64,000 bases of DNA from Flammula alnicola (taxonomy: Eukaryota; Basidiomycota; Agaricomycetes; Agaricales; Strophariaceae), in contig JADNRV010000003.1 of the NCBI GenBank assembly GCA_015499995.1, forward strand, positions 186,001-250,000, in the 5' to 3' direction. The position numbers were made by a program, and so were the translations under genes. Positions 11,801 to 24,394 of the stretch are shown here, in pieces. The notes below the pieces were generated by a model. That model did no database searches. It saw nothing but the letters and a program-made list of their open reading frames with translations, and had not been told where the DNA came from. Position 1 is the first letter of the stretch. The number at the start of each line of letters is the position of its first letter.

Positions 11801-14800
11801 GAGAATTGATGTCGCAACTTTGAAGAATTGAGATAAAAGAGCAACAAATCGATCACGGCCCTCGATGTCAAGGCTCGACTGAAGGAAACCGGTGACGTGC
11901 TTCGGTGGAGAAGATAGGATGAGAACCAGGAAAACGATAGCCGCTTCGCCCAGTCCAGGGTAGAAAACAGTGTCTCCTTCTTGAGTAAATGGCGCGTTAC
12001 TGACTCCACGAGGAGGTTCAGGCACAGAGGCAAGTAAGGAGAAGGGGTAGGACTCTGGAAATGTGACAGGAACCGAAGCTTTAATGGTTGAAGGAGTCTT
12101 GGTCTTCTCGATGGCTTTCTTCGACGCAGGGCTTTGTATCTCGCGATAAGATTCAAGAAGCCTGTGAATATTAATTTAGGACGAAATACGCAGAGCAGAA
12201 AGACCGTACCTAGGGAGCAGAGGCAAAAGGCACTCTATGTTATCCTGCTCTTGGCGGTAGGCTTTGCGGTCAGCGAGTATGGCAGGGTCGGTTAAGTTGC
12301 ACTGAAGTTTGTCCAGCATAACGGCGATAATTGTAATGCACAGTCGAACGCTTTCTAACCAGTTGACGCGAGCTGCATCTCGAGCGGATTCAGAGTCATT
12401 CGAGTTGGTATGCGAGAATTCATCATATCGACCAAAGTGTGGCTTGATCCAAATGACCACGGCTTCGACCAGCAGTGGGCGAGATTCTGCATTATCAAAT
12501 AGGAAACTCTTCACGATTTGGAGATACATGATCAATTTCCAAATCACGATCTTTCCTTTGTTGAGCGTAACTGCATTAGCGAATGTGGTCGCGATCGACA
12601 CGAGCTCGACGGTGGTGTAAATTTTGGCAAGTTCTGGCAGAATGGAGGTAAAATGCTGCAGGGCGATCGTCTGGGTTCCAATGATCGATGGTGGAGAGGA
12701 TGTTGACATCATTTGGGTAAATGCAGAGAGATGAGATCGCAATTCACGTTTGAAACTGGTTTCAAAGTAGTCGACAGTGGCTCCGCCCATACCAATTTCT
12801 TTCGCTTTCTGTAGTTCTCGAGATCGTGCAATAAATTTGAAGATGTAATGCCACACTTTCAATGCAGCACGAAGCGGTGAGGCTGTTTCAGATGCAGTGG
12901 GGTTCACGACGAGCCGATTCATCGAATGAATGATATGAGATGCTGCTGCAGCGCAATTGTAGTGTTTTTCAATATAAACATCCAGCACGGGCTGGAAATT
13001 GCTGAAGCGACGGTCTTGGACGATGCCAAGAATAGTAACAAGAGCATTAAAGACAAGGTTATCGAGTTCGCCTGCTTGATTGCTCTGAGAAACAAGAATT
13101 CCAAAGAGGGCGTCGAATATGTCACGAAGGAATTTAACTATTTCTCCTTCGCCGACAAAAGTGAATTTGGTAAGAAGTGTCGACAGTAAGTCCCTTTCTT
13201 GTTTTTCCCAGTTCAACAATCGGAATAAAATTGGATTCTGGGTGTATTTCGTCGAGCAGAGTGATGAGCGAATGGTTAAGGTGTCTTTGAGAGGAGGAGC
13301 TTGTCGCATGAGTTCAGGGGGTATCGAGAGTTGTTCTGACTTCTGGCCGGCGGTCAGGCGAGAGGGTGCACTGAGGTAGGTGGAAGGCGTAAACTGACCA
13401 AGCTTGTCAGCTCGGTACATGATGAGGGTATGGCTTCCATCCTCGACAAAGGCGCTTGCGTCTGGGAAGAGTGGCTGGAAGGCAAAGGCGAATGGACGAT
13501 CACTTGTGTCTGTTGAACCTTTACCGCTGGATCGACTGGATCGGTTGCGGAATGTGAAAAACAAGTGCCATTGTGGCACATCCTCGAGAGGTAATTGAAT
13601 TTTGATCAATTCACCGAAGGTCGGCTCATTGCATCGCATGAAAACCATAGAATTGAATTGGGTCGTGAGAGGTTCCCCGCTTCCTTGAGAGATGACGTTT
13701 TCGATCGTAGTGCCATTCTGGTCTTTAACTTCGACTGTGATCTGGACGTTGCCCGAAAGTTGACTTCGAAAATTGGCAACGCTGAGCCTCCCAGAAGAAA
13801 CCTGGGAAGTTGTGAAGTCGCCACACCAAAGCTTGATGTACAACTCGTTCCGAGCATCTCCAGGGAAAACAACATCAGGAAAACCAAGTCGCAGCGTATG
13901 AGGGATGCCTTGTAATAGAGAAGTATTTTCACGAACAACTGTTTTAGCATTGCCGCGGAACACTTTGACCGACACTGCCAGGCCTTCAGCCCTATATTTG
14001 AGTGTTCAGCAAACGCTCGCAGTAAGAATGAAAGAAAACCGACCTAGGAGATTTCTCAAATTCCTTGGTGTTGTTGTTGATGATATTCTGATGGATCATA
14101 GAGAATGACATCTCGTTCGTGGGAATATAAATGGGCATAGTGTATTCCTTCAACGGAGAGACATCTGTTTGATCAGCAACCATCTTGCTGAGCTGCGTCA
14201 GCTCCAATATAGCACAGCCAAAAGGCCTTCGGAACTGCAGTTGCTCTCCGAACCCGTTGACACGAACAGTGCTCGGGCTGGCCAATGTCATGGAGTCGTT
14301 CCAGCCTGTTGAAGTGTGAGTAGGGGATGTAAGATCCCGCGTTGAGGTCTCAGATCCTCTCCTTCCAGTATCGAAAGGTACGCCCGAGCTCGGGTTACTG
14401 CCTATTTTCAAAGCCCCGTTTCGGACTATCCTACAGACCAAATAAATGGGATCTTGGATGTCGGACGCCGCAAGGTCGACGAAGAGAGTCCGTATACGAC
14501 TGGAAGGATCGCGGGCTAATACTCCATTATGGTTTAGAACGGCGCAAAACTCTTCTGTTACGAATTGCGTTCCTTGTTTCTTGTAGAGAGAAAAGAATAG
14601 CTCGGCGGTTTCTCCTGGCGCGCAAGGCGATGCGACGAATGCGCGAAGGTCGAGAAACACATGGTAGAATTTTGCTGTCGAATACCTCTGCGGATCCTCC
14701 GGCCCAAGGCAACCTTGAGAACGAGAACGAGCCTTGTGATGAGGTGGGAAGTCGGGAAAGGCCGAATTGGCAGGTGTCGGCAATGGAACGGACGGAACAT

Positions 14801-16021
14801 ATTCTGTACTTGGGCCCAGCGAGTACGGTCTTGCGTCGTCGTATGTAACATTGAGATAGGCTAGAGAAACTTGCATGGCGTACATGCGAACTGCACTGAC
14901 CCAACTGCGAGGATCAATGTCACCCTCGACATCGACGGTCACCAAACCGCCCCAAGTCGGATGCCTAACAATAACATCCAAACCTTGTACCAGATTGCCA
15001 CTGACAAGTCTGGTTACGCAATCACGTCGCATGTTGACGGTTTCCTCAGCACTCAATGTCTGAGCCAAGAGTTGTCTGCGACCTAAATGCAAAGCCTCTA
15101 TGTGTTCTCGGACGATCATAAAGAGTTTGTAATCGCGTCGGGCGAGATACTGGAACATGAGTGTATGCCATTCGCGGAGAGCCGATGCGATTTCGTCAAT
15201 GATAGGTTGCTGGCTACCTGAGGCTGTGTCGTCACCAGATTTTCGAGAAGGTCGAGGAGGTAATGGCTTGAGCATGTGTGAATCTGCAGGAGAGGAAGAC
15301 CGAAGACTGGTTGGATAAACTGGTAAGGCCGCGCGAGATGAATTGGCTTGATCAGGGGGTGGTCCGAGCTTGAAGGACTTCCTTGACATGTACGCATCGG
15401 TATCTTCGTCTTCTTCTCGTAGTGTATCCATGCCTATGCTGGATTTGTCCCTGTTCCAATTTCCAAGGGCATCGCCTGGACTACTGCGACTGGCGCCGAT
15501 GCCTCCGTTATTTCCGTTCTGCAGTGAACGCGCGAGGTCCGGTAATCTACCCTCTGCATCTGATAACTCATCGCGAACGAAAATATGGGAGGCTGGGAAA
15601 ATTCCGATGAAAACTTGTTGGGTTTCCTCAGCCTTGACAGAAGGTCGAGCAACTGAAGTCGACGAGGACGGGTCTGACAAGGACCAAGTCACCGGAGGTC
15701 GTCGAGTCGTAGTCAGAACATATCTAACATATTAATTGTTCGCAATATAAGAGCACAGTCCCGAACCGAACGCAAAGAGACGCACCCTCTATACCAAACA
15801 CCTTCCACCTGATCCCTGGCCGACGGAATGTACTTTTCGAACGCGTAAATCTCATCACCAACCTCGAGGGCGACGACATCTCTCATTACGGAATGGTCAT
15901 CGGTAGAAGCTTCAGTCACGGTGGAGAGGCGATTGCGGCTCGAGTGTCTTGTCTCGCGGCGGGAAGGGGTAAGGGGATGGATAGCATATCCATAGACAAT
16001 TAATGGAAGAGGTTCCCACAT
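8838..16021 (-). CDS. DOCK-family Rho/Rac GEF (Dck1-like)
   Basis: DOCK proteins activate Rho-family GTPases, in fungi probably with an ELMO partner, for polarity and actin control. Domains in order: an N-terminal SH3 (about 15.9-15.5 kb; ALEVGDEIYAFEKY, then FIGIFPASHIFVRDEL) split by an intron at 15785-15724; a long helical part; a C2/DHR-1 domain at 13.9-13.5 kb (HTLRLGFPDVVFPGDARNEL, IKLWCGDF); an ARM-like middle; and a DHR-2 catalytic domain at about 10.8-9.4 kb (ALTLKLHSDLHSW, YYPDYYRVTFYGSFP, YRGYEWEKFGAFCERML, TYYTTEQAFPTVLRRSEV, PLENALQEIEEKT). The tail is Ser/Gly-rich and ends GRRGASNS. Around ten short introns; about 2,200 residues. Unlike many neighbours, no frame break was found. 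Divergent from SPC34. Confidence 0.88.
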
Positions 16022-16392
16022 AGATAGCGTATATATGAAGGAGAGATATGGCCACCAGGAGGGACAAGCTAGAGAAGGTATAACGAGTTAGACAGATAGA
16101 TACCTGAGGTGAGTAAGAATGACATACGGCAGGGGTGGTTATAGTGTGGAAAAAAGAGCAGACGAACTCTCCAGACTGTTCTCGAGAGAAAAGAGCGGCG
16201 GCGGGGGTAGGATAGAGGGAGGAGGGAGATGGAGAGAAGCGCTCGCTATGAGCCCAGTTTTTAAGCTGGCTCTCGACGTGAACGGTCAAGTTGAAGGAAA
16301 GAGGAGACGAAAGCGATTGCCTTGTTAGGAATGCGATCACAACAATAATAATATTGTAACAAACTCAACATTGATCTCAGGATCTATGTATA
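16022..16392. promoter_or_regulatory. Divergent promoter of DOCK gene and SPC34
   Basis: This 371-bp spacer separates the start codons of the two genes. It carries a purine-rich tract near 16180-16240 (repeated GGAGGG/GAGAGA) and an A/T-rich stretch with short AATAAT repeats just before the SPC34 start. No specific factor site is claimed. Confidence 0.5.
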
Positions 16393-18225
16393 ATGGCTTC
16401 TCTCTCTGACCAAATCGACCGTCTCACCCGAAACACGCGTTCTATCAAGGCCACAGTCTCCCAAATTGCCTCGGGCTCTTCCCTTGACTCTGCCCTACCC
16501 GGGACTTTCACTCGTGCTGTTCTCAACACTCATCTAGGCGACTTGATCAGGGACGTTGATCCCTCAGAGTTGGGTCTCTTCCGTTTGGTCAAAACTCCTT
16601 CCAACAACACGTACGACAAAGATGTACGAACGGCTCAAGAACCTGAAATAAGACGTACAGAATTTTCTGGTGCGACTCCTCTTCGGAAACATCCAGCGCG
16701 TCGAGAAGACAAGCAAGATCCCGAACCAGAAGTATACGCACATGCTGCGTTGAAATACATCGACCAATAGTGCGTCCTCTGCCTTTATGAATTTGTTTTC
16801 ACTAACAAGCTATGTAGTGAACCTATTCGGCCTATGCCCAGGGCCTACGACCAAATTGTTACGATTTTGAATAGGTTAAATGCCGTACGCGCAAATATCG
16901 AATCCCTAAACGCCACCCTTGAGGTTCGTGGCAACGCTAGCACCTGTTATGACTTTTTATAGATCTCGAAGATAGACAGTGTCCAATAATAAAGCGCCGC
17001 CACCTATAAAAACACGCCTGGAGGAGGAAGAACGGCGCGTCCAGGAGCTCCGTGCTCGGATTGCAGAACTCTCAAAGTTGAAGGTTATTGGCTATTTATC
17101 TATCATCAATGTTCCATTTTAACTAAACTTTTTTCCTTATGTTAGAAGGACAACGCAACACATACACGAAAACCTGCAACGGACCATTTAAGAGGCGAGA
17201 AAGGGGAGCCTGCCAAGGCCACTCAAAAAGCCCCCCTTTCGCCATCTTCTCCGCAAGAGGAAAAATTCTGGGCTGCAAAAGGAGAGCCATCACGTACCTT
17301 ACGCTTCTCAGAAAACCTCCTCGACGAAGAAGTGAACCTTGGAGATGTCAGCACAGCTTCTTTTGGTTCCCCACTCGCTGGCTCGTCTGAGTTACAAAGG
17401 CTGAAGATATTTGGAGATGCCGACTTCGCGGATGAACCAACTATTACACAATTTGCAGCGTTGGATGCAAGTCCTCTGCAAGAAAATGTTGACAAGGCCC
17501 TCAAAGATCAGACCGAGGAAAGGAATTCAACTCCTCAGAGAGTACAGTCACCTTTGTCGGAAATACCGACATCTATTCTCCAATCAACTTCCTCGGGTCG
17601 TGGTACGAAAACTGTCAATACTCTAGCAACAGAAACGCCGGTTACCCGTCAGCGCAAAATAAAAGTGGATATTGAGGTTGAGAGGATAGTGGTAAGCTTG
17701 TTGATTCGATGTTCCTTGACAATTCACTTATTGACAAACCATAGTCCAAGATCTGGGCCACCGTCAGCGATATAATCGTGCCTCCTAGCCGCACTTCAAC
17801 AACAAGCTCACCGCTTTCAGTTAGGGAAACTATGTTCGTGCTCAACTTATATTCCGACCATGGTTTGATTGCTGACAGCGCTCCCAATATCTAACAGCAC
17901 TTATTTGCAAGAGCTCTCAGAGAAAATTCCTCTACCAGAGTCCCCAATAGCCTCCAGTGCATCCTCCGCCACGGTTGAAGGTGGTAGCCCGCCGACTTTC
18001 CAGCAGATACAAACCGCCTACCTTCTGACAATGTTGCTGTCTGCATCACCGCATTATTCTATGCCTCTTAATCAAGTTAAAGAGAATCTAGCCCTGAAAG
18101 CTAAGAGCAGCGGGGTAGCCGTTGCCGGACAAGGAACCACCAGAGTGCTTTTTGGTTGTGTCGCCAAGAGGCTTGTTAAAATTGACCGCGGAGGACGAGA
18201 GCAAATTGTCAAGTTTGACATTTGA
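16393..18225 (+). CDS. SPC34: DASH complex subunit Spc34
   Basis: The DASH/Dam1 ring couples kinetochores to spindle microtubules. The first exon (16393-16769) opens MASLSDQIDRLTRNTRSIKA and holds the Spc34 motif HLGDLIRDVDPSELGLFRLV. Small exons follow: 16818-16923, 16976-17083 (RLEEEERRVQELRARIAELS, coiled coil), then a long Ser/Thr-rich exon from about 17147. The C-terminal part contains FQQIQTAYLLTMLLSASPHY and GQGTTRVLFGCVAKRLVKID and ends EQIVKFDI. Introns are canonical and the frame is intact throughout. Yeast Spc34 is shorter; the extended middle is low-complexity. The family call is by motif and architecture; a general coiled-coil protein is the alternative. Convergent with ATG5, 145 bp apart. 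Confidence 0.72.
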
Positions 18226-18370
18226 CCAATTTAATGAATCATTGAAACTTTCCCAAGCTCATGCATAGATTTTTCGTCAATTGATTTTCTTATTGCATAA
18301 TTACTGTATGTATCAATAATATCTGGGTATATTAAGCAAAGTCCCACAGTGCAGTACATCAGACATTTTT

Positions 18371-19640
18371 CTAGCCCTTAGATATCCCAATACAAATGTT
18401 TAACCAGCCATCTGCTCCAGCCAAGCATGCACCTAGCCATGCTAGTTCGGCCTCAGGAGGCGAAACGACGCCCTGTATCAGTGCGTATGCAAGTTCTGGG
18501 ACAGGAGGCGCTTGAGGATTTGGATTCAAGCGAGAGGGCGGCGGCGGCGGCGGTTGTGCAGGGAATAATAATGCGAGATGGGCGGAGAGGAACTCGGAGA
18601 GAGTATGGGGTGTGCCTATCAAGAATCAAAGACATCAGCAAACGGAAGGCAGAAAGCACAACGTCACAGAAGGCCCACCATCGTCTAGGGAAGGAGGGGC
18701 TAGTTCTTGCAGGACTGGGCCATCTGGCAGATATATTCTAACTGGTACACTTCTCATGCTGTATGCACCGTCACGATCGGGGGGATTAATGGGGTCAGCG
18801 GATAGAGGGCGAGACAAGGACGATCCTGTTGGCGGTGGCGAAGTAGAACGGGTTGGACCTGCGGTCGGTGTCAACTTGGAGGCTACCCTCCAAAAATCAT
18901 CGAAGCTATCTGTAACATCAGTAAGACCTCAGAGTTGACGGCAGGTGTGCGCTATATTCATACTCACGTTCTCGGATGCCTTCCCACAAGCCATCCTGAT
19001 CAACTTTGCGAAGACCGGTCATTCTTCGGGTGTTACCCCAGCGAATGAAATCCGCTTCCTTTAGTTGGTTCATAAACGCTTGCTTGCAAGCATCTACCGT
19101 TGGAGATAGGAACAATTTATCACTGGGCGGGGCTGCCAGGTGCAGAATTAAACGCATTGGTGTGGACATGGACGTGGAAGGGGCTGAAGGGGAGCGCACA
19201 GAAGCGCTTATCGTATGGTTATCGTAAATTAGTCCTATCGGCCAATGCCTTGGATTAACACCAATGAGCTAAGGTCATGATAAATGAAAGTCACTACAAA
19301 CCCACCATTTGAGCAATGTACCTTCCTCACTTTCAAACCACCACTCCTCGTCCTTCAGACCTTTCGCCGCTACGTCGTCAAATACAACATCCATGAGGAA
19401 TCGTCGAATTTCAGGGACTATCAATGGAAGATAGCTAACTCGAGCAGCCTGTACGAAGTAGCATTCGAGACCGCGATCTGAATTGGCCGGAAGCTCTTTG
19501 GGATCAACGCGGATTTCCAGAGGTACTGTGCCCTCCCACGTCAGACGACGAAACAAAGTAGTGTTGTAGTCGGTCGTTCTATCTTTATCTGACCGTGCAT
19601 TTGGCGTAGGGGACGGACGAGCAGACGCATAAGTCGACAT
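18371..19640 (-). CDS. ATG5: Autophagy protein Atg5
   Basis: Atg5 is conjugated to Atg12 and, with Atg16, promotes Atg8 lipidation on the phagophore. Start at 19640 (MSTYASARPSPTPN). Signatures: FRRLTWEGTVPLEIRVDP, YFVQAARVSYLPLIVPEIRR, then after an intron (about 19305-19269) HWPIGLIYDNH. ACKQAFMNQLKEADFIRWG places a Lys where the Atg12 acceptor Lys lies in other Atg5 proteins. The C-terminal ubiquitin-like part contains VPVRIYLPDGPVLQELAPP, and the last exon has TPHTLSEFLSAHLALLFPA with a Pro-rich insert. Three introns are visible and the frame is clean. Shares a 309-bp divergent promoter with DBF4. Confidence 0.92.
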
Positions 19641-19949
19641 GAGGCTCAGTTGACGAGCGCTGAACACAACTGCAATATTTGTTTTGGCCGATATGGAGGA
19701 ATCGTGACAAATGGTCACACTCATGTGATCGCGGTATTGAACCATACAAAGTCACATGGCTAAAGTCGCGTCAACAATTCAAAATGATAGCCACGACGGT
19801 TGACTCCAAGTTGACTCTGACGTGAAGCGTGTCTCGCGCTCGTCTTTCATAGACAACGACTCCTTGTATGATTTCACCACCTCGGCATCTGCAAGACCTT
19901 TAATTTTTCCTCGTTTCTTGGTTTAGCGCACCTCATATCTCGTTCCAGT
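19641..19949. promoter_or_regulatory. Divergent ATG5 / DBF4 promoter with bZIP-like sites
   Basis: The spacer contains two TGACTC cores (19801-19806 and 19812-19817) followed directly by TGACGT (19818-19823). TGACTC is the core of the Gcn4/Cpc1-type site and TGACGT of CRE-type sites. Function is inferred only. The rest holds no gene. Confidence 0.4.
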
Positions 19950-21915
19950 ATGGCCACTCTCTTCCCGCCTCGACGTGCTCTCGGAAATCGCTCTCTCCAA
20001 AATCCATCAAACCTGACTCCAAGCAAGCAGACCAGAACCGTATCTGGCTCGAAACGTGCTCGCTCTCCTGACCATGGCGACACCCAGGTGTCCCCTACCC
20101 TGAAACGCGTGCGCGCCACCGCACCCCCAATTTCTCGGGAGTTACAGAAAGACAAAGAACGAAAGCAAGCCGAACGAGAGCAGAAAGAAGCTGAATTCAG
20201 GCGGAAATATACAAATGCTTTCCCTGGATGGATATTTTATCTTGACTCAGAAACCCTCGACCATGGTGCTGAACAAACTTTCAAGTCCGCGCTTCTTCAC
20301 CTGGGAGGAGTGCGTCTATTGCTGCTTTGCGATATAAAGTACTCATCTGCTTCTAGACAGTCGAAGTTTTCTTCTCTTCATCGGTGACGCACCTTATCAC
20401 AAATCGACCAGTACCATCCGCCTCCAATCCCGAGAAAGAGAACAAAGAAAATACGAAAGTCGCTGCCAACAAAAGCAGTCAGACATTACGAAGTCCTATT
20501 AAACTTATTGGCCGGTACATTTTATTTTTCACTCTTAATGAAACGAACCTCTAATGCTACGTTATCTCAGTGGAGCTGAAGATCCAGCTTGCAATGTTGT
20601 CAATAAAGCTGTCGAGTACGGGATGAAGATTTGGAGTGCAGCTAAACTGGAGAGTGTCCTCTCGCGTTGTTTAGATGATCCTTCTACAAAGTCTGCATCG
20701 GGGTCTCGGTTTCCTGGGACGCCTTCAGCACCCCGACGAGCCTTGGCGCATCTCCTTGAAACCGAAAAGATCCACGGTACTACGGAACGCGACCCTACAC
20801 AGAAAAGGCACGACTACCATTACTTCACTCGTGGCTCCTGCTTCGTGTTGTTGGAAGACCTCAATCAGGAGCTGGCTACTCTTGCCTCGCATGAATATCC
20901 TATCTGCAAAGATAAAGACAAGTCAAGTAAAAAGCCTTGGCCTGTTCTTCACTGCCATCCACTTTCTAGAAATCCTTTCATTCCTTTCGACGACAAAGAA
21001 AAGAAACGATACGAGCGGCAGCAAGAGGCCGAGCAGCACGAGGAGGCAGAACGTTCGCGTCGGAAGAAAGAGAAGACGCTATTGGAGACTTTCAAGCGGA
21101 AGGCAGAAACAACGCAAAGTCTTAAAGCAGCTAACAAGTCAAACACAGGAGGGACGGGTCTCAGAAAATCCTTATCCGTCACTAGCCTCCGTCGTCGGCT
21201 CTCCCATCCAGTGACAGGGCAACATCATGGTCTATGCATCGATCTTGACGCTGATGGTGATGGTGACGACATGGATTCAGCCAAGGCTTCTGGCTATAAT
21301 GCATCAGGGGCAGGAATGGGGTACATTGCCGCCTCTGGCAACAGTGTAGGCATTACATCAACAACTGGAACCACATCAACTTCCGGTCGATTGCAGCGGA
21401 ATCCCATCGCACCTCCCTTGGCTGACCGGTTTGGGCGACACGTTGTTACTTCCCTCAGATTTTCTGCTAAGGAGACGGCCGAAAGCGTGAAAACGACCAG
21501 TAAAATGGGACCCCCCAGCAAGGTACCCACCAAGTCACAACTCCCCCTTAGGAAGAGTAAGAGCACAAACACTCTCAAATTACCCAAGCGAGAAGAAGGC
21601 GTCAAGCCAGGTTACTGCGAGAGTTGTCGCGAGAAGTTTAGCGACTTCACAACGGTATGTTCGTCGTATAAATGCCCACGGCCTTGCTCGTATTAAACAG
21701 CCATTTTGCAGCATATTGTCTCTAATAAGCATCGTAAATTTGCTTCCAATTCGGCGAACTTCGCGGCACTCGACGTTGTCCTCGATCGTCTTCAGCGACG
21801 GACTCGTGAAGAAGTAAATGAACTTGAAGCAGAACGAGTCCAACAATTACGCTTTCGATGCAAACGAAACCCACACATGCGTTTGGCTAAAGCCCAGCAA
21901 CTATCTTCTCCCTAA
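19950..21915 (+). CDS. DBF4: Dbf4, regulatory subunit of Cdc7 kinase
   Basis: Dbf4 activates Cdc7 to phosphorylate MCM and fire replication origins. Four exons (19950-20309, 20357-20514, 20571-21654, 21712-21915) join in frame. The first two hold a BRCT-like motif N (AFPGWIFYLDSETLDHGAEQ; VEVFFSSSVTHLITNRP). Motif M is at about 20930-20990 (PWPVLHCHPLSRNPFIPFDD). A charged coiled segment follows, then a Gly/Ser/Thr-rich linker. The motif C zinc finger is split by the last intron: GYCESCREKFSDFTT joined to HIVSNKHRKFA, giving CxxC...HxxxxxH. All three Dbf4 motifs are present and intact. Convergent with the secreted-protein gene. Confidence 0.9.
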
Positions 21916-22127
21916 CTTTTTACGACACATGAAGGATCCCTACTGGGCGGATGTGGACTTCAATGAATATTGGTTTATTTCACTTCAACCCAAATACATA
22001 TGTACGATACCTCCTTGCAATCAGAATCATACTCGTGGGCATCTTTCGCCTCGAGTTTGGTCATGTAAACTTAATGAAAATACTCCTACACACGCTAGAA
22101 CAAGGATAAGGATGTCCCAGAATAACC

Positions 22128-23363
22128 CTACTGGATAACCACAGTGATGAGTGTGACAATGCCATCGATCGCAATGCCTGAGAGTGGTACAGTTAGTGGT
22201 TAGGTGGATCTCGACGTGGTTATTAGAAACATTACCGTGATTCACGCTGGATAGAAGGCGAAATGTTCAAATCAAGGTAAACAAGATCAAGTATAGTGTT
22301 ACTCACCCAACACTTCCTGCGGCAAGAAGGCCGGTGATATTCTGAGCGGTTGTAGAATATGTTGTCCCTCCGAAACTCGTGGTACCTAGAGCATCTGACA
22401 CGAAAAGATCACGTCCTGCATACCCCCGAACATTCATATAATAAGTGTTGGATCAAGGAGAATAAATTCGTTGACAGTACCAATATTATATCCGTCTGGC
22501 ACAATAGTATGTCCTTCCTCTACGTCCTGAAATAAATAGTTCTTTAACGAATGAAATGCATGGTACTCGCGTTGTCAACTTGCCTCTTCCTTAGACACGC
22601 TACAGAAGGTTGGTACGAGTTTTAGTATGTCGATAGCAAGATAAACTAAAATATCAATGCCTTACGCGAGGAATAAGGCTCCGCTATTGGCCGAGGGTCC
22701 ATTCTGACGAAAAACGCTATCACGGTTGGAAACGTAAATACTGTGTCCAATTATCTGGTCCTGCAAGACTTACCGGAAATGGTTTCCACCAATTAAACTT
22801 TCCAGGCAAGTGCCGACGTCTGCATTGCCATAGTCCTGACGAAGTTCCATCTACACTTCGTTTTTAGCAACGCTCGATGTGAGTATAGAAAGGGTGGACA
22901 ATACCGTTTGATTGACAGATCCATTGCCATCTCCCAAATTAGCAGACTGCGGCCCTCCTAAGTGGATGCCTAAACATTCGGTCGAGCTACAAGTGTTTCC
23001 GCCATTAGCTCCTTCTCTTGTTGTGGCCGAAGAAAGAAATTACAATCCAATGGCTTTGGCGAAATTAACAATGCCAGCGTCTGTCAGCACCGCAGGCGAG
23101 CTCAGCCCAGATACAATCACCTGCGGAACAAAAAAGAACAAGCTAAGTCCAATCATCTTAGGACCTTCGAGTAATCAACTTACGTTCAATGGTTCACCGA
23201 GGCCAGGGGCGGCTGAGAGAATATTAGAAACATTCTAAATGGGAGAAGGCTAAGAGTCACCATTGTCGAGCATAGAGCCTCCTCCTGCAGTTGGGTTGAA
23301 GAAGGCGACGGAGCTACTTGATACGCGCAGGGCGGCCAATAGAATGCCGGTAATCGAGACCAT
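22128..23363 (-). CDS. Conserved small secreted protein, function unknown
   Basis: Starts at 23363 with a signal peptide (MVSITGILLAALRVSSSSVA) followed by FFNPTAGGGSMLDN. About nine small exons with canonical introns spell out AAPGLGEPLNVIVSGLSSPA, DAGIVNFAKAIG, STECLGIHLGGPQSANLGDG, NGSVNQTMELR, CLESLIGGNHFRVF, QNGPSANSGALFLA, then IVPDGYNIGRD and GTTSFGGTTYSTTAQNITGL, ending DGIVTLITVVIQ. I recognise this as a secreted family common in Agaricomycetes with no known role; it has no enzyme motif I can name. Even number of Cys and N-glycosylation sites (NGS, NQT, NIT) fit secretion. The frame is clean after splicing. Confidence 0.65.
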
Positions 23364-24212
23364 GATACTGGGAAACATAGTTAGCTTGCGAGGGAAAGAA
23401 GGGAGGATTCGCTGGAACCTTGCCTATAGGTGTCCCCACCGTTCCTCTTTTATAGGCAGAACATGTTCGTTCGACCAAGGGAAAGTACTCATATATAGCT
23501 GTCGACATGTCGCCCAATATGTTAGCTTGCGGCCAAACGTGTGATGAAGAATGGCATTTGCTGAGCGGGCTGCATGGATTTGGGTTCACATGCTAACTCG
23601 CTGGCTATAAATAGCTTTCAGAGCAGAAATATAACAAGCGATGGACTGAGAGAACTACCTATAAAAAAAATTAGTTCGCTGGATATTGGTTCGAAGGATG
23701 GGAAGCCTTCTTTTACAACAACGTGCGTGAACGCGCGCGTGTGGGCAGATGTCGGTGGAATGTGATTCTGAGAGTCCATGTGAGTAGACTTGGGAATTAA
23801 ATAAGCAGAGGACTCCGAAGTTCGGGCTCTCCGGCGCAACGCAGGAGACAAGGGAGATGCTGGGAAGAGACAATAACTGGAGGTGCGCGCTCAAGTGGAG
23901 GAGCCTGAGCCTATTCATCAGCCGTTCCTAGGTCACATCGAAAAAGGTAATCAAAGGCCATCGATTCTTTGAACTTGTTTGAGGGTTTTGTCGGTGCCAT
24001 AGATGAATCGCGTTTCCCGCAGGGGCTTGATTTGCCTCAAAGGAGGGACAAAGCTTGCAGAAAATATAGTAAATTGAGGAAGGATAAGTCTCTAGTAGCT
24101 CGGGTGCAAACATGTAAAGGAGAGTTGGATTATTGACTTGAGCGAGATCATCGAGAAAGTCACACTGCGGTCGGCAGTTGCCGGGCCGCCACCTCAACGT
24201 CCGGAGGGTGGG
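23364..24212. other. Upstream region of the secreted-protein gene; no gene seen
   Basis: About 850 bp. It holds a likely promoter for the gene starting at 23363, then sequence without recognisable coding content. Short open frames here lack splice logic or family motifs. Confidence 0.5.
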
Positions 24213-24372
24213 TAGCGAAAGTTTCAGGGCTCAACTAAGGCTCTGTCGATGATGAGCGTTGAGCCAAAAGCAAAGCTGCGCACGGATGTCGCAGGCGCGA
24301 CTGTGACTCTCTCCTGATTTGTCAGCCTTAGTTGAGCCCAGACTCACAAGTTCGTTTGGGCACAACTTCCAA
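24213..24372. repeat. 160-bp direct repeat, copy 1, with 15-bp inverted termini inside
   Basis: Identical base for base to 26945-27104. Inside it, positions 24227-24339 are bounded by perfect 15-bp inverted repeats (GGGCTCAACTAAGGC and GCCTTAGTTGAGCCC), as in a 113-bp MITE-like element. A third partial copy, GTTGAGCC, lies at 24259-24266. The identity extends past the inverted repeats on both sides (14 and 33 bp). Confidence 0.85.
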
Positions 24373-24394
24373 GCTGACAATCTATACGAAAGGA

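Noticed and set aside
22128..23363. Hydrophobin gene
   Set aside because: Small and secreted, but without the eight-Cys pattern with paired CC.
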